From contig CAUYUJ010015948.1 in assembly GCA_963575745.1 (NCBI GenBank), forward strand, positions 554,794 through 618,793: a stretch of DNA of 64,000 nucleotides, given 5' to 3'. The notes beneath the pieces were generated by a model. The model was not told the DNA's origin and made no database searches. It saw nothing but the letters and a program-made list of their open reading frames with translations. This DNA is from Prorocentrum cordatum (lineage: Eukaryota > Sar > Dinophyceae > Prorocentrales > Prorocentraceae). Made by a program: the position numbers and the translations under genes. Of this stretch, positions 1 to 9,542 are shown one piece after another; position 1 is the stretch's first letter, and each line of letters opens with the position of its first letter.

Positions 1-803
1 TCGCTTGAGGCGTCCTCCTGCCGCGCGGCAGCTTCTGCGCCGTCCTCGCCGCCCTGGACGTCGAGGTGCGCCACGCACTCGACGGGCATGTTCGTCGCCA
101 GCGCCGTCGCCACCACGCGGAACTTCGCGGTGATGATGCTGCCCTTCGTCGCCACGATCGCCTCGGCCACCTGGGTGTTCTGAAGCAGCTTCTTGGTGGC
201 CAGCACGACGTGGAACGCACCTCTCACGTGTGTGGTGCACATGAGCGTTGCAACTGAGTAGGCACGCATGGACGTTACCTCGCGGGGCCCGCTGATCAGC
301 ACGGTGCCATTCTGCACGACCGACTGCGCCACGTACACGGCGTAAGCGATGCTTGGGGCAGTCGCGAAGTCGCCCATGTCGTTGCAGGCGTAGGCGTCGT
401 AGCTGAGGCCCGCCTGGCGCGCCCAGTACGCGTGCGTCCCCCAGCCAGAGAAGTACTCGAGCGCGTCGCGGGTACGCTGCACGTGATCGTGCCCAGATAG
501 CTCAAGTCCTATACCGATGCCAATGCTGGATGTCATGTATGCCGATGGATGTTCCACTTGGTCTCCCCGCGCAGCTGCCGAGGTCACGCGCGCGATGAAC
601 TCTACTGGAACACCAGGCGGCGCCGCCAGGCTCTGCACATCATGCGCCGCCGCCGCCGCCGTTGATGGCATCGATGACGCCGCAGATGACCTCGCTGCTG
701 CTGCCTCAGCTGGTGGTGCAGCTGCAGGCCGCCGTCGAAGTAATGGCTCTGAATCCTCATCACTTGCTGGCGTTCGTGATGACGGCCTCTTCTTCACCGC
801 CAT
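1..803 (-). CDS. intronless spliced-leader-tagged gene, possible SAM-methyltransferase-like fold, 3' end outside window
   Basis: An uninterrupted frame of about 267 codons runs from an ATG at 803-801 off the left edge, so the protein is incomplete. The N-terminus is basic then Ser/Ala-rich (MAVKKRPSSRTPASDEDSEP), followed by an Ala run near residue 50. Around residues 130-155 a block DALEYFSGWGTHAYWARQAG has the E-x-F-x-G-x-G pattern of class I SAM-binding motif I; VLISGPRE follows about 50 residues later. An Ala/Glu-rich tail reaches the edge. An internal CGCGAG/GTAACG looks like a donor, but the frame continues without a stop, so I prefer a single exon. The start was chosen because it is the first ATG opening the long frame, 59 bases below a spliced-leader remnant; an earlier ATG at 859 opens only a 21-codon frame. 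Methyltransferase is an inference from one motif. Coding status is well supported; function is not. Confidence 0.7.
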   Translation of the reverse strand, partial: MAVKKRPSSRTPASDEDSEPLLRRRPAAAPPAEAAAARSSAASSMPSTAAAAAHDVQSLAAPPGVPVEFIARVTSAAARGDQVEHPSAYMTSSIGIGIGLELSGHDHVQRTRDALEYFSGWGTHAYWARQAGLSYDAYACNDMGDFATAPSIAYAVYVAQSVVQNGTVLISGPREVTSMRAYSVATLMCTTHVRGAFHVVLATKKLLQNTQVAEAIVATKGSIITAKFRVVATALATNMPVECVAHLDVQGGEDGAEAAARQEDASS

Positions 804-862
804 CGATGGGGCGCGCGCTGTGCCACGTGGGGCGAATGCCAGCCCAGCGATGCGAACATGGT

Positions 863-879
863 TTGAGCCAAAATGGCTA
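863..879 (-). other. relict dinoflagellate spliced leader (DinoSL)
   Basis: On the minus strand this is TAGCCATTTTGGCTCAA, an exact 17-base match to the interior of the conserved 22-base dinoflagellate trans-spliced leader. The first bases of the leader are changed (ACT in place of CCG) and the final G is replaced. It is followed by 59 bases and then the ATG of the intronless gene at 803. Leader sequence encoded directly upstream of a gene is known in dinoflagellates as the footprint of a trans-spliced mRNA copied back into the genome. Confidence 0.85.
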
Positions 880-1361
880 AGTACGCCCGGAGTGGTGAGG
901 ACGGGACAGGCCTGCGCCAACTGCAGTTGCGGTATGCTGGACCGCCCATTGCACCATCTCTGACGGGACACCGCTGATCTGCCGTCTGGGGGAGGGGCTA
1001 CCGCGAGCTAAGGCGGTCAGGCCACGTTCACCTGAGATAACCTCACAACGCTGACCTCGGAGGTGCCCCTACCACGTTCGCCTGAGGCATCCTCGCAACA
1101 GAACTCATTGAAAATCAACAAAACTCAATGGAAAATCAACTGATTATCAAGGCCCCTGTCTGGGTTGACGCATGACTACCAGGACATGGGGTACCGATGC
1201 TGGACTTGCCGATAACTGAATGATGCATTACTGTGTGACCCCCTCCAGCGCGCCAGCTAGTCTCGACGGAAACTCAGCCACCAAGTCGGATGGCAACGCG
1301 TTAGCCAATAGATGACCGCCTCCCATCACCACTAAACTACAGTCCGTCGGCTCGGCTGCCC
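880..1361. other. intergenic; AT-rich AAAATCAA-type motif
   Basis: No gene seen. Between about 1106 and 1150 three ATCAAC/CTCAATGG-type words occur close together (for example AAAATCAACAAAACTCAATG). The same words recur at 5765-5920, 8618-8663 and 12390-12480, always in the left arm. Confidence 0.4.
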
Positions 1362-2325
1362 TCAATTCCCCCAGCCACACTGCGCGCACGTGCGACAAAC
1401 GGGGTCTAGGACGCCCTCGAAGCCGCATTGCGAGCACCGCACGATCCACGTGATCGAACCCCCCCCAGACGACGAACTTGACGGCGTCGGTGGTGGGGGC
1501 AGCGGCTCATCAACAGGTGGTGGGGTTGGGGGGGCGGAGGAGGGCGAGGCGTCTCGCCCAGGCAGCAAACCAAATCGGCCTCGCCCTGGAGCCCTCTCCA
1601 CCGTAGTTCGGTGTGTGTTGTTTTTTTCCAGGCCTGGGTGAGGCCGCGTTTTGTTTCTGGTCGGGCGAGGCCGCGATGGTTTTCGCGCCTCGCCTACCTC
1701 CGCCAACTACAACGACGGCGCCGACGAACGCCGACTCCTCGACGGGGTCGCCCACGTCGGCGCCAGGCGCCTCGAAGTCGCCATCCTGCTCGGACTCGGA
1801 CTCCGCATTGGTGATCTTGATGGTCTTGATGCCGCAGACCTTGTCGTACTCGGACTCCGTGACGAGCTCATCGATGACCGTATGCGGGATGTCATCGCCG
1901 TCGTTGCACTCGGACTTCGCGGCGAGCCGCGTCCACCTGGGCCGCTTAGTGGGTGCCCCTCCACTCTGCGCCGCACTTGCCACGTGCTTCTCAGTCGGTG
2001 CCCGTCCATTCTGCGCAGCACCTGTCACGTGCGTCTCCACGTCCATCGTGTCGCCGCGCGTCTCCTCATCGACATCTGGTCCGTCCGCCTCCATGCGGGC
2101 GCCGTCGGGAAGAGGGCCGTCGTCGCTGTCGGCAAAGAAGCTGTCGTCCTCGCTGTCGGGAAGGAAGCTGTCATCGCTGTCACATGGTTGAGCATCGCCG
2201 TCGCCTGCTTGAGAATCGCCAGGCCCCCTCGGCTCGTAGCACCTGGTGACGCCGTAGTGTTCCCACATGGCGTGCTCCATCTCTGGCTGGTCGGGCGACG
2301 GTGGTCGGGCGAGGAGGCGCGCCAT
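1362..2325 (-). CDS. possible small gene: acidic Ser/Asp-rich protein with a C-terminal Cys cluster
   Basis: Two overlapping minus-strand frames look like parts of one gene. The first (2325-1510, 271 codons) is Asp/Ser/Glu-rich in its N-terminal half (runs such as DSDDSFLPDSEDDSFFADSD, about residues 50-70) and contains KRPRWTRLAAKSE, a possible basic nuclear signal. The second (1706-1362, 114 codons) ends in WIVRCSQCGFEGVLDPVCRT followed by CAQCGW, a CxxC...CxxC pattern typical of zinc ribbons. A GTAGGC site near 1710 could be a donor, but no acceptor joins the frames cleanly, so the exon structure is unresolved. Part of the second frame may be intron. No family recognised. Confidence 0.38.
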
Positions 2326-2800
2326 TTCTGGCTGAAGTTACGCCGACACCTCTGACGGCATCGGCGCAACTCAAGTCGCAAGAAAAGCTTGGCTTACTCG
2401 ACAAGGCCAAAACTGCTACGGAGAGGGGACGGGCGAGGATCTTGGGGCACGGGGCACGGGGCGGCGATGGGCGACCAAAGCATTCAGGCGTTGACCCCAG
2501 AGCCCTGAACTCAACCCATGTCACGAAATCCTACAACAAGTCATCGAGCTGTCACGGCCCCTGCCAGCAATCACGCACCACTGTCTGGACTGTTTCACGG
2601 TGAGGGGTTGCTGACGCACGGGGTGATGCACCAGGTCTTTTTGACGAAGTGGCGTTTTCCAGTGCACCAGCGTGTCTCGACAGGAACAGGGTCGGCGACC
2701 GCCGCCCGTCACGACCCCTGAGAGGGAGAGAGCGCGCACATGCGGGCGGAGGAAATTAACGGTCGAGGTCGGGGAGGCGTGCACGTGAAATACCACCGCA
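2326..2800. other. intergenic, nothing recognised
   Basis: Only short overlapping frames without convincing composition. No repeat or signal was identified. Confidence 0.5.
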
Positions 2801-5039
2801 TCACGATGCTGCGGAGGTGCAGAAAACTCGTCTGGCATGGCCTCTGGCAAGGTACCCGTGCAACGAAAGCTTCTCGAACGTGCGAACCTCCCAGCTGGCG
2901 GCGTGTGAGCTGGCCGTTGCGACCGCCGCATCTAGGTTTAAACTTTCATCTACAAACGTGCCGTACAACATTGGGTTTCCAAACCGAGGTATCCTACGGA
3001 CCATGTGGATCCAGAAATGATGCGTGTGCATATACGGCACCCCTGCCAACCCGAGCGACAGATTGTGATGCTTAGCTAGATCAAACAGCTGCTGGACGGT
3101 CTCAGGGGGCGGCCCCTTGGGCGCACCCCTCAGAATATCCATATGCTGGCGTAGTGAACTCACCGCGTCCAGAAGATGGCGTCCGTTACGCATGATCCCG
3201 ACATATCGTCTACACACCTTCTCGGCCCACGGCAACATCCTGTTGGTCTCTGAACCCATCGTTTTCATTATGGGGTACTGCTCCGCTCCAATCATCGACT
3301 TTTCGAACCGTTTAACCCTATAATATTGACCTACGCCGTTTGCATCGTACCAAAGCTCTAAATCACTGTGCAGGCGCTCGAGTCCGACAGCAATGACAAC
3401 TTTGAACGGCCCGCTGACCCCCCAGGGGTTGGCGCGAAGGATCGCCCAGATGATCGCACTAATGATACGCCCATGGACACCCAGGTACAACACGTGCAAC
3501 ACATCGAGCACGAATGTCATCGACGGCCAGATGCAAACCGAATCCGAGAACAACGGGTTCCGATGGCTGACAGCATCCACCACGGCCTGGCCACAGAAAT
3601 GCGTCCTCCAAAAAGTGGCCACGAACGGCACCTGGATTGATGAGAACTCCCCGATGTCGGGGAGATCCGGGGACGGCTCCAACCGATCCCCAGCTTCGAG
3701 GCCGAATTCGGGCGCCCCGCGGGCCAAGGTGCGACCGTGCACTCGATCCGTCCGTTGATCCCAATACATCATGCCATCACGTATGGCCTTTGATTGAACA
3801 GGAGCGAGGGCGGAGGAACTGGGCGTGCAAGTGGCAACGGGGGCGGGACCATGATAAACGGTGTTCCCCGAGGGAGAGATGGGGAGGAGTGGGCCGAGGC
3901 GGGCGAGGAGTGGGTTGTGGGGGGCGAAAGCAGATCGGGGGCTTGGTAGGAGTGGGGCGAGCGAGATGAGAGGGAGGCGAACCTTGATTCGATCGGCCCC
4001 GTCCCTGATCAGCACCGAAACCTCGCACTGTCGACAATACTGCTCGTGATCGGTCTCGTCATCGATGTCCCCCCAGAGGTCCAGGAGTAAACCAACTGTG
4101 CGATAATCGTGCACATTGTCGGCGAATGTTTTGCAGCACCAGCACGGGTGCCATCCACTCCCCAACCCCCGAAGGCCAAACGTGATGGACTGCTCGATCA
4201 AATCACCCTTGATCCAAATTACTTGCCCTTGGCGCAGTGGTTCGCCCGCGCTCTGACGTCGTGGGTCGAGGGTGGGCCACTCTGAATTATCGTGCCTGTG
4301 GCGTGGCCTAAAACCTCTCACCAGGGCCTCCAGGCCCCACTTAATAGCTAGCATGATTGAATATATAGTGCACCAGCCACGACAACCGCATTTGCAGAAT
4401 TCGCTCTTCTTAAGAAGGGCAATCGGGTGACGCCTCTGCGTCTTGACGGTGTATATAAAGAACCCTAGCACAGAATCCGTTTTTTCCCACTCTTTCCGAG
4501 CGCGCGAACCTAATCCCGTCAGCGTAGAGGCACAGCAGCAGGGGAGCGGTCGACCGACCTAGTCTGATCAAGCCAGGGTGCCACGAAAAAATCTGGTACC
4601 ACCCCTGTGTATCAGGATCCGCTCGCATCGCATCCTGCGACAACTCTGGCGTGCAGTCGACCTCCTCCTGAATCGCCTCGTGGATCGGACACGTGGGAAT
4701 CATCTTAAGCTCCCGCCCCGACTTACCCCACGCTGGCACTTCTAGCCAATAGTATCCAGATGGAGGTTTCCGCGGCAATATTGTGTCCAAGTGTTTTTGA
4801 AAATTACCACCTGTGTTGCAATCGGGGTTGAGCCCGCATTTAGCCACGTCCCCCATGATACCCCCTTCCTTACAGAACCATGATATCGTGCACAGGTCCT
4901 TTGCAGTCATTGGCCTACTCCCCGCGTGCATCTCCAGAAGATATTGCGCGAGCCTGTCGCCAGCCTGTGTCTTCCGCTGGGCATCGGCCTGCGCGGCAGC
5001 GCTCCATGGCTGCTGCTGCTGCCAGGGATTGAGCTGCAT
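2801..5039 (-). pseudogene. transposase-like multicopy dinoflagellate protein, split by a frameshift
   Basis: Two minus-strand frames make one protein: 5039-4410 supplies the N-terminus (MQLNPWQQQQPWSAAAQADA) and 4471-2801 the rest. The switch falls at a run of six A (plus-strand T run at 4480-4486), so one base gained or lost there explains the break; sequencing error is equally possible. Visible landmarks are LCLYADGIRF, then a Cys-rich CKCGCRGWCT, IKGDLIEQ, WHPCWCCKT, LDVLHVLYLGVHGRII, and near the end FGNPMLYGTFVDESLNL. The order of conserved acidic residues (YADG, KGD, LDVLH) suggests a DDE-type transposase core, and proteins of this pattern are, from my general knowledge, highly repeated in dinoflagellate genomes. 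An insert rich in Pro/Leu/Ala (nucleotides about 3860-3990) interrupts it and may be an unspliced in-frame intron. Terminal repeats of an intact element were not found. The family call is tentative. Confidence 0.55.
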
Positions 5040-5069
5040 TCGAACTCACCGTGACACGTGCGCAAATGA

Positions 5070-5088
5070 TTGAGCTGTCGCGGCTACG
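5070..5088 (-). other. possible degenerate spliced-leader remnant
   Basis: On the minus strand CGTAGCC, six unmatched bases, then GCTCAA: 13 of 19 positions agree with the dinoflagellate leader at the correct spacing. It sits 30 bases upstream of the ATG of the transposase-like gene (5039), where a retrocopied leader would lie. Chance cannot be excluded. Confidence 0.3.
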
Positions 5089-5145
5089 AACTACTGCAGG
5101 GGGAGTGAGAGGATGTCTCATGCGTTGTTTGCGACATAGGACCAC

Positions 5146-5765
5146 CCAACATGTTACTAAGATGGGTTACTAAGATGGGTTACTAGGATGCAAAGCCATC
5201 CCATTGGGTTACTAAGGTGTAGGCTGGTCACGGGAGCGGGGGCGGGGTTCAGGACTGATCCATGGTCTCGGGCCGACGGATGGCACGCATCGTTAGAACA
5301 TCGAGCACGACGGGCGATCGCACCATGGCACAGGCCACCCCCCCTTTAGCGACAATATCGCCACGCACGGCTCCAAGGGAAATATCAATGACGAGACCAC
5401 GTCGAACACACATTCGGGAGAGATCGAACTACGCGGCGTTCCTGGATGCCGCTAAGATTGGCGCGTGCCGATCCAGAAACAAAGTGTGGCGGTCGCATGG
5501 CACATCCCCGCGAGCACTGCCATTCGAGGTCCGCAGGTGCTGGGCGAGACGGGCGAGGAGTGTGAGATTGCATATCTAGGGGACGAGGCGAGAGGACGGC
5601 GGCGCAGGGTCTCGCTGGCCACGTCAGCAAGATGCCACGAAACGTGTTGCTGGCCCGCCAGTGCAAGCTCGATCTACTCAAACATGGCCCACGCGCCCAT
5701 GCGCGTGCGCCGTGCTCTCCAAATCCTGATCGGTACTGTTTTTTTCGGGGCGAGTGTCGGATCGC
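5146..5765. other. intergenic; short GTTACTAAGATGG repeats
   Basis: Three or four imperfect copies of a 13-14 base word built on GGTTACTAAGATG lie at 5151-5220. The rest to 5765 shows no supported gene. Confidence 0.45.
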
Positions 5766-5920
5766 CAGAAATCAATAGAAATCGAGAGAAATCAATAGAA
5801 GATCAATGGTTTTTTAATTCATAGTTGTTGTATATATATATATATATATATGGTTCTGTGGTGGTTTCAACGAAAATCAATAGAACTCAATAGAAAATCG
5901 ATGGTTTTTCAATTGCTGTT
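5766..5920. repeat. duplicated AT-rich segment around a (TA)n tract
   Basis: AAATCAATAGAA...ATCAATGGTTTTTTAATT (5768-5820) is repeated as AAATCAATAGAA...ATCGATGGTTTTTCAATT (5876-5920). The copies flank a (TA)n run at about 5830-5851. Confidence 0.6.
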
Positions 5921-5954
5921 TTGACCTCCAGACACGAGATTCGGGGGGCTCACT

Positions 5955-6170
5955 CTGGCCAAATGTGAGCGCGTGACAGAATTTCCGGTACCGCCCGACG
6001 AAATTATGTCCGTGCGAAGAATTTCCTTGGTCCTGCGACAAAATTATGATCCCCTGAGATATTTTCCGGCTCCGCACGACGAAATTATGTTCGCATGAGA
6101 TATTTCCGGCCCCACACGACGAAATTGTGATCGCGTGAGCTATTGCTGGCTCCACACGACGAAAACGTGC
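5955..6170. repeat. about 40-bp diverged tandem repeat, five copies
   Basis: The unit ACACGACGAAATTATGTTCG plus ATGAGATATTTCCGGC-type sequence recurs about every 40 bases (near 5995, 6036, 6078, 6117 and 6157). No coding role is evident. Confidence 0.65.
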
Positions 6171-6926
6171 CCGTGCGCTGGATTCACTGGCCGAGCGGTG
6201 CTGGGGAAGGGATTACACGCCAAATTCCGAATATGATCGCCCTGGGCCCTCTGCACGCCATCGAGAGCTCCCCAGGGGGGCACCAGGAAACCTACCCCCG
6301 CTCCCTGACGAGCCGCATATCCGCATCACCGCGGCCGCCCCCCCACCATCGTCGCTGTGATTATCACAGCCACCAGCCGTCATCATCATCATCATCATCA
6401 TCACCATCGGCCCCCGTTATCGTCATCATCTGAGCGTTGTCCTGCCCCCTCGCACTCGCATCGCTACCGTCATCACCATCGGCCGTCGTTACCGTCATCA
6501 TCTGATCACCATCGAAAGGCCTTGCCATCATCGCATCACCATCATCGGCGTCGTTACCGTCATTATCTGATCATCTCGGGCCGAACGTGCCCGTCGTTCT
6601 CACGAGTGCACTGGGGCGGCTTTCAAACTGCTGTAGCACCGTGAGCTACCACGCGCGCAAGACGAGGGCGGTGAGAGAGTCAAGGACTGAGGGGGAGATG
6701 AGGATGAAGGGGGGCGGATGGTGCGGACGTCGACGAGGAAGGGAACCAATCTGAGGGCGAGGGGGATGAGGGAAGTGCAACATGAAGAGGATAGGGATGA
6801 GTGACTGGAGCAGGAGAAGCCGAACGCCAGCACCTTAAATTCGATCAACGGCCAGTCCGTGACTGTGCCACCCAGAGACTGATGCAACGCTCAGTCACCC
6901 CACTGGAGGATCACCATCGACTCCAG
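6171..6926. other. intergenic; CATCAT-rich tracts
   Basis: (CAT)n-like stretches at 6378-6410 and 6425-6580 (CGTCATCATCTGA words) and a purine-rich stretch 6655-6800. No supported gene. Frames here are simple-sequence artefacts. Confidence 0.5.
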
Positions 6927-9509
6927 CTAGTTAGAGTAGGACGTCTTCCTGAGCTTGACCGCGCGCATGTCGTCGATGGACTCGATCTCCGCCCGCAGCC
7001 TCTTCAGGGGCTCAGCGATCTTTGGCGCCACGCAGCCGATCTCCTTCTCGAAGTACTCTGCACCGTGCATCCTCTTGACGTGGGTCACGTTCTGCATCAG
7101 CAGATCCTTCGCGAACGTGCCAGGCGATGCCGTTGCCTGGACCTCCTCGAGGGCCCTCTTCAGACCATCCTTGTTCTGGTTGTTCGCCCAGCTGTACTCG
7201 GGCTGGTTCTCGATGGCGTTGATCAGCAGCATCGCATGGTTGCAGATCTGGCCGTACTCGCCGAGAGCCTTCATGGCCGCGTCCGTGTTGGCCTTCAGCT
7301 CCTTCTGCTTGATCCTCTTGAGCTCCTTCTCGTCCGTCACCGACGGCGACTCGCCGTCGGCTGGCGGCGCCTGCTGCTCGCCCTGCCCGCGCCTGCGCTT
7401 CGAGGGCACAGCTGCCGCCGCCCCATCCTTGGCCGGCGACGCGGCCCGCGAGGGCACGGATGAGGCCGCCCCCGAGCGCGGCTGCGCCGCCCGCGCCTCG
7501 GGGCGCGCGCTCGCCTCAGCCTCGCGCTGCGCCGCGGGGGGCGCGCCCGCCTGCGCCGCGGGCGCCGAGCTCGCTGCCGCGGGCGCCGAGCTCGCTGCCG
7601 CGGGCGCCGAGCTCGCTGCCGCGGGCGCCGAGCTCGCTGCCGCGGGCGCCGCGGGAAGCGAGGCGGGGGCAGCCTCCGCTGGAAGCCCCCCTGGGAGCGC
7701 GGCGGCGGGGGCCGTGCCCAGCGTCTTCTGGTCGCCGACGTCGACCAGCTCCTCCCACTGCTGCCACGCCTTGTCGAACTTGTAGCTGTAGACCTTCTTC
7801 ATGCACAAGAACTCGAGCCTCTTCGACTGGTTGTTCCAGCGGGCCCAAGCACCGCCGAGCTTGATGCACGAGCTGCATATGTTCAGGGCAGCCTTGGCAC
7901 CTGACACTGTAATGCCAGTGCCTGATTCTTTCCCCGCGATCACTTCGAAGGGTTCGTACGTGCCCCAGTCTTGCCAGGACTCCTCCAGGCGCTCGGTGAC
8001 GCTGCGCTTCTCGGCGTATTTGGCGTGCTCCTTCGCGAGCCAGTCCATCCTGAACTCCTCCTTGGCACTGTTCCCCTTCATCGATTTGTACTCCTTCTTC
8101 TTCTCGGCGCAGGCGTCGAGGAAGGTCGAGAAGCGAGCTCCGACGGCGCCCCTGGCTGGGCAGGCGCCAGCCGCCCATGCATCCTCCAGGACCTTGTCAA
8201 CCTTCTTCTTCTGGTTCGGGTCGGCGACCCCCGAGCCCATCGCGTGGAACGCCCTCTGCTTCGCCAGGAGCGCCTCGTCATTCTTGGACTCGTTGAGCGC
8301 CGCCTGCAGCCTCCTGTCAAGCTCGCCGATGCACAGCGCGCCCTCGGCGTCGGACGTCGCGGGGTCCGCGGGCAGGCTCTGCAGCGACGAGGCTGGCAGC
8401 GACGCGAGGCCGATGCCGCTCAGCCGCTGCGCCTGCAGGCCGACGGCGCTCAGGTCCTGCTGCTCGAACTCGCCGCCCGTCGGGGTCGCGCCCTGGCCGC
8501 TGCGCGCGTCGTCCAGCCCGCGGTGGTCCAGGCCGCCGTCGCGCGGCGCGTGGTCGAACCCGAACGCCCGCCACCTGGGGCGGGGGGCGGGATCAAGGGT
8601 GGAGATCAACAGTTGGCATCGAAACTTGATTGAAAATCTATTGATTTCCCATTGAGTTTCGATGAAAGTTGTTGATTTCTTGCGGTGTGGTTATGTCCCC
8701 CATCCGCCTCCTCCTCTTCCTCCTGATCCTCCTCCTCCTCCTCGCCCACCTCCTCGTAATCCTCATGACATTTCCTCCTTCGTCCTTCCTACCCCTTCAT
8801 CCGCCCTTCCCCCTCCTCCCTCTCCCGCCTCTGTCCTTCGCCCTCCTCCTCCTCAGTCGATCCCTCCTCCTCCTCCCCCCTCCTTCTCCTCCTCCTCCTC
8901 CTCCTCCTCGTCCTCCTCCTCCTCCTCCTCGTCCTCGTCCTCGTCCTCCTCCTCCTCCTCCTCGTCCTCCTCCTCCTCCTCCTCCTCCTCCTCCTCCTCC
9001 TCCTCCCCCTCCTCATTCTCCCCATTCCTCCCCCGTGCCTCCCCCCGTCCTCCGCCCCCCTCTTCGGCCCGCCACCTCGGGTCCCCAATCGGCGGCTGCG
9101 CGTCGCACAGCGGCGTCGTCGACCGGCCGTCGTCCTGCGCGATGCGGGGGGGGGGGGGATGCGGATCTAGAGGGCGACGGCGGTGGCAGAGGAGGACGGG
9201 GCGGGGGTGAGGGAGGAGAGGAGGGAGAGGGTGAGAGAGGGGAGAAGGGAGTGAGTGGATGATGGGTGGGAGCGGTGAGGGAGTAAGCAGGTGGAAATGC
9301 CTCGGGGAGTACGGGGGGAGATGACGAGAGGTGAAGGGAATGGGGCGAGGAATGAGGGGCGATGGATGGGGCGTGATGTTGAGCGATGAGTGGTGATGGA
9401 TGAGGGGGAAATGTGGGTAATGAGATGAAGGGTAAGGGGCGAGGTGAACGATATAAGGGGCGACGACTTGGTATGACAGTGACGGCGGTGAGGATGACGA
9501 TGCTGAGGC

Positions 9510-9542
<33 letters not shown>

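Noticed and set aside
6955-7785. Long plus-strand frame (276 codons) opposite the last exon of the left-arm gene
   Set aside because: It is the shadow of the minus-strand coding exon, whose splice phases, repeats and block similarity to the right-arm gene support the minus strand.
8662-9262. Poly-Ser, poly-Pro and poly-Arg frames over TCC tracts here and at 10161-10504, 30794-31390, 33878-34213, 52575-54252 and 60742-61962
   Set aside because: They are translations of trinucleotide repeats, open on several frames and both strands at once.
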